This document shows, piece by piece, positions 10,622 through 25,345 of a DNA stretch of 64,000 nucleotides. How positions within the stretch are numbered: the stretch's first letter is position 1; each line of letters starts with the position of its first letter. Source of the stretch: Tetrastigma voinierianum (taxonomy: Eukaryota; Streptophyta; Magnoliopsida; Vitales; Vitaceae); contig JAEQBH010009483.1 of assembly GCA_016808115.1 (NCBI GenBank), positions 1 through 64,000 of the forward strand. Direction: 5' to 3'. Made by a program: the position numbers and the translations under genes. The notes beneath the pieces are model-generated. The model did not search any database, was not told where the DNA came from, and was given only the letters and a program-made list of their open reading frames with translations.

Positions 10622-11183
10622 GGTGGACTTCTCACGACGTCGCAGGCGATGAACTGCTCACGTCGTCGTGATCCGAACACTTCATCGGACCATTCAATCG
10701 GTAGGAGAAGCGGCGGCCCGGTGTGTACAAGAGAGGCGGGGCGTGATCAGCGAGCTGACCGGCTCTCGGCGGCACTAGGAATTCCTGCGTTGAGAGACCA
10801 ACAATTGCAATGATCTATCCCCATCGCGATGAAATTTCAAAGTGCCGGGCACAATCGGCCCGGGCTATAGACTCGTTGAATACGCTCCCGATTGGCGGCG
10901 TGCGACGAGGTATCTAAGGGCATCACGGACACGTTGTGCCTCAAACTTCCTTGGCCTAAGCGGCCATGGTCCTCAGAAGCTGGTAGGAGGATCTGTCGCA
11001 TAGCTAGTTAGCCGGTGAGGTCGTTCGTTAACGGAATTAACCGAATAATCGCTCACTGGCCCAAACGACCATGCACACGCCCACCCGTAGAATCGAAAGA
11101 GCTCTCGGGTCACAGCCGATCCTTACTAATAATACGGACTGTGAAGTTTCCCGTGTTGAGTCAAATTAAGCCGAGGCTCCACT

Positions 11184-11239
<56 letters not shown>

Positions 11240-11379
11240 GAACCAACTTTGATTTCTCGCCAAGGTCTTGGTAGTCCACAAAGCAACATCCGGTGATCAC
11301 GGTCGGCATCGTTTATGGATTGAGACTAGGGCCCCGATTATCGATCGTCTTGAGCTGACTTTAAGTTCTTGATTATTAG

Positions 11380-11429
<50 letters not shown>

Positions 11430-12300
11430 ATTTCTCTCGACTATGAAATCTGAATGCCCCATTTGTCCACTGTTAATCATTACTCGATCCAGAAGGCAAC
11501 TAGCGGGCGAAATCTGATGTTATCCATGCTAATGTATCATAGCGTGAAGCGCTTTGAGCACTCTAATTTCTTCAAGTAACCCATGCAGAGGCACGACCCG
11601 GCCGATTAAGACCGGGAGCGCATCGCCGGTAGAGAGGACAGAGGACCGATTGCACAGTAAGGCGGACCGTAGACCCGTCCAAAGTCAAACTACGAGCTTT
11701 TTAGCGCAACAGCTTAAATATACGCTGTGGGGTGGAATTACCGCGGCTGCGGCACCGGGACTTGCCCTCAATGGATCTCGTTAAAGGATTTGGGTGTACT
11801 CATTCAGTGCAGGACTCAGGCGGGGGTATTGTTATTTGTGTCACTACCTCCAGGTGTCGGGATTGGGTAATTCTTGGCGCTCTTGCCTTCCTTGGATGTG
11901 TGTAGTTTCTCGGGCTCCTCTCAGAGATGAACCCCAATTCTCGTCACCCAGTCAATACCACAGTGAGGCCATATCCTGTCGAGAGTTGATAGAGGCGGAT
12001 ATTTGAATGATGCGTCGCGAAGCACGATGGCCGTGCGATCCGTCAGTTATCTCGTGAATCATGGGAGCAGCGAGCATAGCCGTCGACGCTTTTTATCTAA
12101 TAAGTATCCGCACCCGAGAAGTCGGGGTTTGTTGCACGTGTGGCTCTAGAATTACTACGGTTATCGGTAGCAAATTACCATCAAACAAACTATAAGCGAT
12201 TTAATGAGCCATTAGCAGTTTCAGTCTGAATTAGTTCATACTTACATGTGGCTTAATCTTTGAGGACAAGCATATGACTCTTTGGCGGGGATCAGCGGTA
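10551..12300 (-). rRNA. 18S rRNA, unit 1 (uninterrupted)
   Basis: Small-subunit rRNA. The 3' end is CAATGATCCTTCCACAGGTT (complement of ...CTGCGGAAGGATCATTG) at 10551. The universal TCAATTCCTTTAAGTTTCAG lies at 11201-11220. The 5' end has GCTTAATCTTTGAGGACAAG then CATATGACT near 12249-12277. Length is 1,750 bp against about 1,808. The site interrupted by retrotransposons in units 2 and 4 is uninterrupted here (about 11957-11980). Conserved stretches near 11240-11280 carry substitutions not shared with other units, most simply read as base-calling error. Confidence 0.97.
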
Positions 12301-12940
12301 GCATTCTTGTGCAACGTCGAACGCATGCACCTACCTAGACCACAATGGGTGTCGGAGGGCAGCGGCCGTCGTCGATACCTCTGGCGTCTAGCGATGAGCG
12401 GCAAGCGCTCGGGCGATAGTGTGATCTTTAGATCCCATGCGTGTAAGATGCATCGAAACCGCGAGCCATCATCATGGCCCATTGTGAAACCCCGCCATGG
12501 TGCGCGTGGGGAGTACATGAACACGATGATCGCTGCGGAATCCACGCCCCCATGGCGAGCTAGATGGAGAAAGGCAACATTCGAGAAAATTCGCGTCGAT
12601 TGGAAGCAACCACGAGGAACCATTGTGATGCGGGCAGTTAAGCGCTGTAGCTAGAATGAGGGGAGGGACGTGGGGCAATGGTTCGTTTGCGAGCAGGAGC
12701 CTACTCAGCCCACATTACCCAAACACCACTCACACGCCATCGAGTTGACTTCAAGATGCACCACACACCGAACCGTGACTATTTGGAGTTGTCTCTAGAA
12801 GCACCACCGGAAGCAACAGTGATGCCTTTGTGGTATTGTGAGCATAGGAAAGAATAGTAACACTATTTCAAACAATGAATAGTTGGTCAAGCAATGAAGA
12901 CAAGCCCTAGGCTTGACAAGATTGCAAAACTGAGGTCTAA
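12301..12940 (-). other. 5'ETS, 18S-proximal low-repeat part (unit 1)
   Basis: Counterpart of 23-630: CTAGACCACAATGGGTGTCG at about 12336, CTATTTGGAGTTGTCTC at 12779, AGTAACACTATTTC at 12856. No gene is supported. Confidence 0.78.
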
Positions 12941-14599
12941 GCCACCATGTCTAGGCAATGAACTTGGCACGTCCTAGAGCGTGGCATGAGTGCGGCTAGG
13001 AGCACCGTGTCTAGGCGTGCGCTCGACGAGGCACTTAGTGCCTAGGCATGTCATGGCACTAGTCCCGGGCAGAGTGGCAGAGCGGGCACTAGGGAGAGAG
13101 GGGCCGTGCCTAGGCAAGGCACTAAGCAAGGAACCTTGCCTGAGCAGGCGCCGCCAAGGAACCTTGCCTAGGCAGAGCGCTAGCAGGAACCACGCTGGGC
13201 GTGGCCTTGCTTACCATGCCTAGGCATGCGGCTGGAACGAGGCTTCATGCCTAGGCATGCACTAGAGACAGACACCGGTGCTGTGGGCCTTACTAAGCGG
13301 AGGCACCATGGCTAGGAGCGAGGCATGCTTGCAATGTGGGGGGAACATCCGTGCATGGGCTTGGGAGGCCAAGGGCAAGCGACATGGCGTCTTAGGCAGC
13401 GAGTCGACAAAGGCGCCGGAGGTAACTGCGAGTTATTGTCTAGGTTTGTCTGAGGCAATCGGATCTTCGAGGACTTAGGGGTGGCATATGGGCACGCCCA
13501 TGCCACAAGTGGCATGGGTGTGTGCCATGAGGGCGAAGGCACGCAGAGCGGCGTGCTGGGCCATGCGCACCATGCTAGAAAAGTGTTGGCCAGGGCACCA
13601 TGCTAGGCATGCAGACCGGGCATCGCGCCTGGTGCCCAGGTGAGGCACCTTGCCTGGAGCAAGGGCGTGGCGAGCACCATGGCTGGGCATGCACTAGCGG
13701 AGGTACCGCCCGTTGCTAGAGAGCGAAGACCCCGTGCTGGGGCATGAACTGGGCCAAAGCACCGTGACTAGTCCATGCCACCCAGTGGGCCGAGGCACCA
13801 CAATCCCAAAGCATGCACTAGGCGAGCTGCAGCCGAAGGCATGCACTGAGCAGGCACCACAGCCGGGGGCATGCGCTAGGCCGAGGCACCATGCGGGGCA
13901 AGGCACTAGGCCGAGGGCCTGTCGAGGGGCATGCACTAGGCGGGGAGGCACCTGTCTAGGCATGCACTAGGTCGGGGCGCACAATGCAGCAGGCATCTCT
14001 GCCCAGACGAGGCGCCTGTCGAGGCACGGCAGGGTGGGGCACCATGCGGAGCAGGGCACTGGAGCCAGGGCACCACGATAGGCATGCACTAGGCCGGGCA
14101 CCTGTGTCGGGGGCATGCACTAGGCCAGGCACCATGCCCGAACAAGGCGGGGGAACAATAGGGGCACCGTGTCACAGGCAAGGTACTAGTAGGGCATAGT
14201 ACTTGAAGCAAGGTACTAGTAGGGGCACCATGTCTAGAGCGGAGTACTGAGGCACCATGTCTGGAGCAGGTGCTGGGCCAAGGCACCATGTCTGGGCAAG
14301 GTGCTGGGCGAGGCACCATGCGGAGCAGGGGCGGGACAACGAGGCACCGTGTCTAGGCAGGTACTAGGCCAGGGGAGCACCGTACTGAAGCAAGGTGCTA
14401 AGTAGAGGGCTGCCGTGTCTAGAGCGGGTGCTATCTTAGGGCACCATGTCTAGGCAAGGTACTAGACCAAGGCACCATGTCTAAGCAAGGTACTGAGCCG
14501 GGGCACCTGTCTAAGGCATGCACTGGGCCGGGAACTGCCGGGTGTCTGGGCGAGTCTTGGGCCGAGCGCCATGCGACGAGGGTGGCAGATTGCCTGGGA
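12941..14599 (-). repeat. Type A IGS subrepeat array (unit 1)
   Basis: Continuous degenerate 30-bp repeats (GGCACC...TCTAGGCATGCACTAG) with module M1 inside. The GTGCTATCTTAGGG variant appears near 14439, closest to M2, so variants occupy similar relative places as in unit 0. Confidence 0.8.
13310..13560 (-). repeat. ETS module M1 (unit 1)
   Basis: GGCATGCTTG then GGGCTTGGGAGGCCAAGGGC, GAGTCGACAAAGGCGC and a well preserved palindrome, GCCCATGCCAC / GTGGCATGGG, at 13496-13518. Confidence 0.75.
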
Positions 14600-14930
14600 G
14601 GCATGCAGCGGGCGGAGCGCGTGGAGGCGAGGGGCATGCCTTACGCTCAGGCAGCGTGGGGGAGACGCGTGGGGGGAGCGAGGCGTAGCACAGCGTGGGA
14701 GGCGATCCGTCCATGGGCGGGCGGCCATGGGCAACGACGCCATGGCATCTTGAGCCTTGAGTCGACAACGGCGCGTGGGAGAGCAAGCAAGCGGGGTCAT
14801 TGTCTGGCTCTGGCAATCGGATGTGAGGGCTTGTGGGTGGCATGAGCACGCCCATGCCACAGTGGCATGGGTGTGTGCCGCATGTCAGGGCAGCATGGCG
14901 CTGCGTGCCTGGAAGCGGGTCATTCCAAGC
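14600..14930 (-). repeat. ETS module M2 (unit 1)
   Basis: M2 copy with GAGTCGACAACGGCGCGTGG and the palindrome CCCATGCCAC / GTGGCATGGG at 14851-14871 with almost no loop. It ends in CAAGCCCATAAGTGACCACC beside the promoter block. Confidence 0.75.
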
Positions 14931-15055
14931 CCATAAGTGACCACCCCCGCAAGAGCAATATAAGCCTTTTGGAAAAATGCGGAGGAGACATCGCATGCTT
15001 GAGGAGACATAATGTAGAATTTAACAGGAAGCCAGTTGCAGTCCCGTTTTACGAG
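14931..15055 (-). promoter_or_regulatory. Candidate Pol I promoter block (unit 1)
   Basis: Same conserved block as at 2661. The TATA-like core here is ATATAAG at 14958-14964 (minus strand CTTATAT), followed on the minus strand by TGCTCTTGCGGGGGTGG. Flanked by CATAATGTAGAATTT and CGTTTTACGAGATTCTC. Confidence 0.4.
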
Positions 15056-15580
15056 ATTCTCTTTATAATAATAATTATACATGGCCAAGAAAAAAGAAGA
15101 AAGAAAAATTTGGGCCTTGAAAATATTTATTTTGTTACTAGAAAAATAGGGGAAAATAGGAAAAATAGGAGAAAATAGTAAAAATATTTTTAAAATTCAT
15201 TTTCACATGGGAAAAATATTTGGACCAGAATTATTGATCGATTTGAAGTGGAGGAAATATTTTATTTTAATTTATTTACTGAAAAATAAATGAAAAAATA
15301 GGTGAAAACGGGGAAAATAGGGAAAAGAAGGGGAAAATAGGGAAAAGAATTGATTTAAAGATTTGACCTATTTGGAATGCAATATTTTACTATAAAATAT
15401 TAATATTTGATAATATTTTTAAATGAAAAAGTGATAATTTTAAAATTTTTTTTTTTCTCACAAAAATATAGGAATATAGAAAGGCTTATGGGGAAAGGTA
15501 TTGAAAAACATTTTTGTCATGAGGAATGATATTTTTGAACAATGAATGAGGAAGAAACAATGGAATAGAAACGAGCATGG
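15056..15580. other. AT-rich IGS island (unit 1)
   Basis: Counterpart of 2781-3330 with the AAATATTAATATTT palindrome near 15395-15408 and GGGGAAAATAGGGAAAAG repeats near 15330. No gene is seen. Confidence 0.85.
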
Positions 15581-17010
15581 TTAGGAATGATTAAGGCATA
15601 GGTGCGGAGAAAGCCACCGTATTGTCGGGTCTGCGATGGCATGGAGGAATGAGGGTTGTGGCACCATCAATGTGCCAGAGGCTTTATCAATATTACCCAA
15701 GAATTACATTTCTTGGCACGATGGAGCGGGTTACCGTGGGCGTGGCAAAGCACTAAGTAGAACGCAGGTGTGTCATGGCATGGCATGCAATAGCACTAGG
15801 GCGGGCCACGGTGTGTCTAGGCATGACAAAGCACTAGGCAGAATGTCTGGGCGGCATGGCACTGGCGTAGGGCCGGGTGTGTCTAGGCATGACAAGCGCT
15901 AGACCGAGGCCATGTATGTCTGGGCATGGCTGCACTAGGCCGAGTGATATCTCTATGCATAGCATGCCATAGCACTAGGCGCCGAGGCCCCGTGTGTCTA
16001 GGCATGGCATGTGCCATGCTTGGCAGGGCCACAGGGCCAGGGCCCAGGTGTCTAGGCATGGCATGCCCTTAGCACTACCCGGCGCCCGGTAGCGGGCCGT
16101 GTGTCTAGGCATGGCATGCCTTAGCACTGGCAGAAGGCGAGGCCCGTGTGTCTAGGCATGGAATGCCATGCTTCTTGAGCCAGTGTCTAGGCATGGCATG
16201 CCATAGCACTAACCCAGAGGCCCCGTGTGAGGCCAGTGTGTCTAGGCATGGCATGCCATAGCACTAGGCGCGGAGGCCCGGTGTGTCTAGGCATGGCATG
16301 CCATAGCACTAGCCCGAGGCCCCGAGGGGCGGAGGCCCCCAGGTGTGTGGCATGGCATGCCATTCTTAGGAGCCCCAGGAGCCCTGTGTCTGAGCATGGA
16401 ATGCCGCCGCATAGCCGAGGCCCGTGTGTCTAGGCATGGCATGCCATAGCACTGGCAGAAATTTCGGCGCGGGGCGTGTGTCCCAGGCATGGCATGCCAT
16501 AGCACTGGCGCGGGCCGTGTGTCTAGGCATGGCGTGCCATAGCGCACTAGCCCAGGAGCCGGCGCGGGGCCCCGTGTGTCTGGGCATGGCGTGCCGCAGC
16601 AGGCGCGGGGAGGCCGTGTCTAGGCATGGCAGTGCCCTTGCCAGGAGCCCCCCGGGTGTGTCTAGGCATGGCGTACGTAACCCAGAGGCCCCGGGTGTGT
16701 GCAGGCATGGCGTAGCATAGCACTAGGCGCGGGAGGCCTCGTGTCTGGGCATGGCGTGCCATGGCACTGGCAGGCCCGGAGTGTGTCCCTGGAGCGTGGC
16801 ATGCCATGGCAACAGCGGAGCCCCAGATGTCTGGGCATGCGGCGCGCCATGGCCTGGGCGTAGGGCATGGTGTGGAGCCTGGCATGACGCAGCAGGCGGG
16901 GCCCCCCGTGATCTCTGGGCATGGCGTGGCGCCTGGCATAGCACTAGGCGGGGGCCCGGGTGTCCTGGGCATGGCATGCCATAGCGCGCTGAACCGAGGC
17001 AAATGTCTGG
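15581..17010 (-). repeat. Type B IGS subrepeat array (unit 1)
   Basis: After lead-in sequence to about 15770, repeats of GGCATGGCATGCCATAGCAC, most regular from 16180 to 16550, then increasingly degenerate toward 17000. Confidence 0.85.
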
Positions 17011-17085
17011 GCATGGAATGGCACATTCATGATAGAAATAAACCTCGACCCTAAAAACGAAATGTTTTTAAACTAGAGGCGGTTC
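17011..17085 (-). other. Conserved B/C link (unit 1)
   Basis: GGCACATTCATGATAGAAAT at 17020-17039 followed by CTAAAAACGAAATGTTTTTA; the AAAAAC/GTTTTT inverted repeat is slightly altered. Confidence 0.7.
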
Positions 17086-18600
17086 CAATCACCGTGTCTA
17101 GGCCGAGGCACCGGCCAAGGCATGCACTAGGCCGAATCACCGTGTCTAGGCATGTCATGGCGCAAGTAGGAGCACCGCGCCGAATCGCCCAGGTGTCGAG
17201 GGGCATGCGGGGGCACTGGCGTGCCAGATGCCCTGAGCAAACTTGGCCAGAGGCAGTTCCTAGGAGGCATGCACTGGGCCGAGATCACCGTGCCTAGGCA
17301 TGCCGTGGCACTAGGCGAGATCAGGTGCCTGGGCATGCCATGGCACTAGGCGAGCACCACCGTCTTAAAAGTGACACACGGCGGGGCAGTGCCCGAGCCG
17401 TGACACTGGTGAGATCACCTTGCTGGGCGTGCCGCGGCACATGGGCGAGATCAGGTGCCTGGGCGTGTCGCTGGCGCTGGGCGAGCAGGTGTGAGCAAAC
17501 GCACGTGGGTACCGTGTAGAGCCGTGACACTGGGCGGTCTTACTGGGCGTGTCATGGCCTTGGCCAGAACACAGTGCCCATGCCGTGGCACTAGGCCAGA
17601 AGGCAGGTGCCCATGCCATGGCACTGGGCCGGGAACGCGTGCGAGCCGTGGCACTAGGCGGGCGCGATGCGAGGCATGCCTTGCACTAGGCGGGGCACCA
17701 CAGTCAACAGGCATGGCATGTCAGCAGGCCATGGCACCACGTACGGCGGGAGCAGGGCGGGAACCTGATCGCAGGCATGTCATGGCACTAGGCGGAACGT
17801 GGTGTCTATTCATGGCATGGCACTGGCCAGGAGCTGGGTGGCAGGCAAGCACTGGGTGAGATCAGTGCCTGGGCATGTCATGGCGCTAGGCCCGGGCACC
17901 GTGCCCGGGCGTGTCATGGCGCTGGGGCGTAGAGGCAGGTAACGGGCATGTCATGGCACTAGGCCGGGCAGGTGCGGGCATGTCATGGCACTAGGCCCGG
18001 TATCGTGCTAGGCAAGCACAAAGTATCACCGTGCCCTGATGTCATGGCAGAGCCCGGGCGCGGGTGCTGAGACGAAGCCTGGGCCGAGATCACGGGTGCT
18101 GGGCATGTCGTGGCAGGCCCGGAGAGCGGCGGGTGCCCAGGCGTGTCGTGGCAAGTGAAGACACTGGAGTGCCTAGGCAAGCACAGGCGAGATCACCGTG
18201 CCTGGGCATGTCATGGCACTAGGCGAAGCGCGTGCCTAGGCATGTCATGGCCCAGACGGCAGGTGCTGGGCAAGCGCTGGCCCAGGGGCAGGTGCTGGGC
18301 GAGCGCGGCGGGAATAGCGTGCTGAAGCAAGCGCGGCCGAGCATTGTGCCTAGGCAAGCACTGAGCCGGCACCGTGCCCTGAGGCATGTCATGGCGCTAG
18401 GGGCGAGATCACCGGGTGCTGGGCATGGCACTGGGGCGAATCCACCGGTGCCTAGGCATGCCATGGCGGTAGGCTGGGCAGGCAGGTGACTGGGCATGTC
18501 CACGGCACTAGGCCGAGGCACGGCTGTCTAGGCCACGACTAGGCGGGGCGGCGTGACTAGGCATGCCATGGAACTAGGCGAGAACGCGGAAATGTCTAAC
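17086..18600 (-). repeat. Type C IGS subrepeat array (unit 1)
   Basis: GCCTAGGCATGTCATGGCAC repeats with ATCACCGTG spacers, from just after the link to GACTAGGCATGCCATGGAAC near 18562. Confidence 0.8.
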
Positions 18601-18830
18601 GTAGCCTAGCTTAGCATGGGAGCGACATGTAATATCGTAGGTGGGGGGCTGACATGTAATGGCATGGTCGAACTGGACACCACACCATGCCTCGGGCGGT
18701 CTACCACGTGATCGAGGCAACATGTCTGAGAATGGGTGTAAACGGCCAGAGGCACCATGGCATAGCCCGTGTCTGGCATAAGTCGTGCTGATGGAATTAA
18801 ACATCTGATTTGAGCAAAGCCCAGTCAGCG
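18601..18830 (-). terminator. 25S-proximal spacer block, possible terminator region (downstream of unit 2)
   Basis: Counterpart of 6336-6560: paired GCGACATGTAATATC (about 18623) and TGACATGTAATGGCATGG (about 18650), then GACACCACACCATGCCTCGG. Termination activity is inferred from position only. Confidence 0.35.
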
Positions 18831-18993
18831 TCCTGTCGCTTCTGTTCGTTTAGCTTTTATTCCATCGCATGCTTTATCCGTCTGGCCGGAAGATTTGTTC
18901 CAACGGTCAAAGGGGCTTTCCACGGTACCACGAGGTAACGTTCGAACCTCTTGTCGGAGGGGCGAAAAAGAAGCAGCGGTGGGTCGGTTCGAG
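18831..18993 (-). other. 3'ETS / 25S-flanking spacer (unit 2)
   Basis: GTTTAGCTTTTATTCCATCG and CGAACCTCTTGTCGGAGGGG, matching the other units up to the 25S 3' end. Confidence 0.65.
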
Positions 18994-22177
<3,184 letters not shown>

Positions 22178-22438
22178 TGTCGAGTTCTCGGGCCTTTCGT
22201 GGTGCCCCGTCGCGGCTGCCGCGCTTGTTTTATGGAAGTTCTCCTCGCCCGCTCCTGCAGACGAGGGGAAAGGATCGAGGAGTTCGTTTCAAACCACGCT
22301 TGTCGGCGTGCATCGCCAGCGGGACGAATTTTTAACCAACGCGGGCCAGCGATATTCCCGCTGAGGCCAATGTCGCCCCAACTCCGGGCCTTACTCGGCG
22401 GAAGGGTGGAGAGCGGCGTGTCGCGTGGCGCCGAGCGG
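22178..22438 (-). other. ITS2, unit 2
   Basis: About 260 bp between 25S and 5.8S. More divergent from units 1, 3 and 4 than they are from one another; the GAGATTCTCCTCC stretch reads GAAGTTCTCCTCGC here. Confidence 0.9.
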
Positions 22439-22575
22439 CGTGCCCTCTTCCTAATGGCGTCGGGCGCAACTGCGTTCAAAGACTTCGATGATTCACGGGA
22501 TGCAATTCACCAAGTATCGCATTTTGCTCGTTCTTCGCCGATGCGAGCCTAGATGTCAGATTGCGAAATTAGTTT
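22439..22575 (-). rRNA. 5.8S rRNA, unit 2
   Basis: Complement of the conserved 5.8S is visible: GGGCGCAACTGCGTTCAAAG near 22461 and AAGTATCGCATTTTGCTCG near 22511. About 137 bp, short by the same kind of small losses as unit 1. Confidence 0.93.
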
Positions 22576-22835
22576 TGTGAGTTAAGCGACCCGCCTTCAC
22601 TTTTCCCGTGGCCGGCGGCAAGGATAAAGCGTTGTTCGTTGTATTTTCCTTGGCGTTTTCCACGCCCGGGGTTGGTGTTGGATCGGAAGGTGACAAGACA
22701 CCCCATGCGGGCGGAGGAAAGGCTGTGAGCCTGCGATCCATCGAGCGGTGGGAGGCTCACGCCCGCTGCGCCCTCTCGGCCGAGTTGTTAAACAAACGTG
22801 TTCCGCGGCGGGTAAGTTACGATTAGATGGGTTGA
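22576..22835 (-). other. ITS1, unit 2
   Basis: About 260 bp. The core TTCCTTGGCGTTTTCCACGC at 22646 is the complement of the plant ITS1 GGCG...CGCCAAGGAA motif. Confidence 0.92.
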
Positions 22836-23079
22836 CAATGATCCTTCCCCGCGGGTTCCTCTGGAAACCTTGTTCTGACTTCTCCTTCCTCTAAATGATA
22901 AGGTTAGGTGGACTTCAGCGACGTCGCGATGGCCGAGCCGCTCACGTCAGCCCTTGATCAGAACGCTCGCCGGACCATTTCAATCGGTAGGAAGCTGACG
23001 GGCGGTGTGTCTGAGCGGGGGCGTGGTCAGCGGCGATGACTCGGCACTAGGAAATTCCTCGTTGAAGACCAACAGATTG

Positions 23080-23117
<38 letters not shown>

Positions 23118-23450
23118 GGGCTGTCGGCGGTATAGGCTTCGTTGAATACGCCCGATTGTAAGCGCGTGCGGCCCGAACATCTAGGAGCATCACGGACTGT
23201 TATTGCCTCAAACTTCCTTAGCCCTGGCGGCCATGGTCCGCCTCTAAGCAGGCTGCGGAGGATCACAGCCGCATAGCTAGTTAGCGGTGAGTCTCGTTCG
23301 TTAACAGGAATTAACCCGGACAAATCGCTCCACCAACTAGAAACGGCCATGCACCACCACCCGTAGAATCGAAAGAGCTCTCGGGTCTGTCAATCCTTTT
23401 ATCTGGACACAGTAGGATTTCTGATGTTAGTCAAATTAGCCAGTGGCTCC

Positions 23451-23537
<87 letters not shown>

Positions 23538-24256
23538 GGGGTGCCGGCGGAATCTAAAAAGCAACATCAGGCGATCCACAGTCGGCATAGTTATAGTTGA
23601 GACTAGGACGGTATCACGATCGTCTTGAGCCCCCAACTTTAGTTCTTGATTATGAAAACATCCTTGGCAAATGCTTTGCGGTTGTTAGTCTTTCATAAAT
23701 CAAGAATTTCACCTCGACTATGAAATACGAATGCCCCAGGCGTCACATTGTCATTACTCGATCCAGAAGGCCAACACAATAGGACCGAAATCCTGATGTT
23801 ATCCCATGCTAATGTATCCATAAGCGTAGGCTTCTTTGAGCACTCTAATTTCTTCAAATGCGGCACGGAGGCACGACCCGGCCGATTAAGACCCGGGGAG
23901 GCGCATCGCCGTTAGAAGGAGACAGAAGGGCCAGGTGCACAGTAAAGCGGGCCGTAGGCCATCCCAAAGTCCAACTCTGAGCTTTTAAGCGCAACAACTT
24001 AAATATCGCTATTGGAGCTGGAATTACATGGTGCTGGCACCGGACTTGCCCTCGATGGATCCTCGTTAAGGGATTTAGATTGTACTCATTCGATTACCGG
24101 ACTCGAGAGCCGGGTATTGTTATTTATTGTCACTGCACTCCCAGTGTCAGGATTGGGTGGTTCTATTTCTTGCCTTCCTTGGATGTGTTAGCCGTTTCTC
24201 AGGCTCCCTCTCGGGAATCGAACCTAATTCTCCGTCATGATCAATACCATGGTGAG
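22836..24256 (-). rRNA. 18S rRNA, unit 2, 3' portion (interrupted)
   Basis: About 1.42 kb from the 3' end (CAATGATCC at 22836) through the universal TCAATTCCTTTAAGTTTCAG (23471-23490) to the retrotransposon junction after ACCATGGTGAG. The 5' remainder is at 28848-29193, so this copy cannot give a continuous 18S unless the element is bypassed. Sequence quality matches intact copies, so insertion may be recent relative to array homogenisation; that timing is inference. Confidence 0.95.
24251..24256. repeat. Target site duplication, element 1 (plus-strand left copy)
   Basis: GGTGAG within 18S (ACCATGGTGAG), paired with GATGAG at 28848-28853. The uninterrupted 18S has GGTAGG here; the differences look like noise. 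Confidence 0.65.
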
Positions 24257-25331
24257 TGTCCTGCCCTTTATTTTCGACCAACGTGTGCGTGTCCCAGCCC
24301 CTGTGGAAGCCAGGCCTTCTCGTCGATCCTTTCTCATTGGATTGTCCTGACTTTCTTATAGTCGGCTCCATCACATGTCGGCGCCTCGTCTGTAAGGCAC
24401 CAACCGCTCAACCCTACAACGTATCTTCTCAAACCTTTGCTCTTGTTTGGCACATCTGGCGTGCGCCCTTCATAGCTAGATTCTTGACTGGCGCAGCTGT
24501 TTATAACAAATGCCTCTCGGGCTGCTGCGACTCCCGACACAGCCCCTCGGAACACCATCTGTTTGAGCAGCCTACTCTCTCTTTGGTCAGGTATCTCAAT
24601 GGCCTCCTAGCATGCTCATTCGTAGGCCACGAGCTACGCCTCGTGCATTACGCTCACCTGCACAAAGGGTGTCTCTAATATTGTGTAAGCGCTAAGCCCA
24701 CGCTAAGGCATCGTGCCCGCGCGCTACTCATACGCCATTATCGACCAAGACTCATTACGAGGCGGGATGCCTCCGAAGCAATCTCAATCACTCGGCACCA
24801 CTACTTAGTGCATGTCTCCGCTGCAAGCACCAGCCAAATCTTCTTGAGCATCTCTCGTCACTTGCGGCCCCTCTCTGCAGAAGGTGGGCTCCATTGCGCA
24901 AGTTCCATTGCCTCTCAAGGCATTACATTACATCCGTGCGTTCGATTAACGCCTGTCGAGCCTCAGCGACATATGGTGATATATCCTCAACACCAATCCC
25001 ATACGCCTCTCGCGGATGGGCGGATACTTTTCATGTGCTATGTTGTTTGGTTTCGCCTGCCTTGGAAATCATCGAAGCGGCTTGACTTAAAGCCCGGTTT
25101 GTGCGGGGTAGGCCACCCATCTAGTGCATGACTACCGGACAAGCTCCCTGGCTCCTAAGGTGGTCCTACTCTCATACCTACTCCCTGAAGCATTGGGGAA
25201 ACCACTCATTCTTCGTCTGCGAAACCTCATTGTCCTCACAGACTCTCCTCACGCAAACCCCAATCAACACATTTTCTCACGGCACACTCTCTCAATTGCC
25301 CGGCTCGGTCAAACCGCACAAGTGTGTAACA
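24257..25331 (-). repeat. 3' LTR of element 1
   Basis: Direct repeat of 27775-28847: both share CGATCCTTTCTCATTGGATT, CTCTTGTTTGGCACATCT and CAAACCCCAATCAACACATT. About 1,075 bp. It ends at GTGTGTAACA next to the purine tract. It is the downstream LTR because the element reads on the minus strand. Confidence 0.88.
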
Positions 25332-25345
25332 AACTCTCCCCCACT
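25332..25345 (-). other. Polypurine tract, element 1
   Basis: Minus strand reads GAGTGGGGGAGTT directly before the TGTTACAC start of the 3' LTR, the usual plus-strand DNA primer position in LTR elements. Confidence 0.75.
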
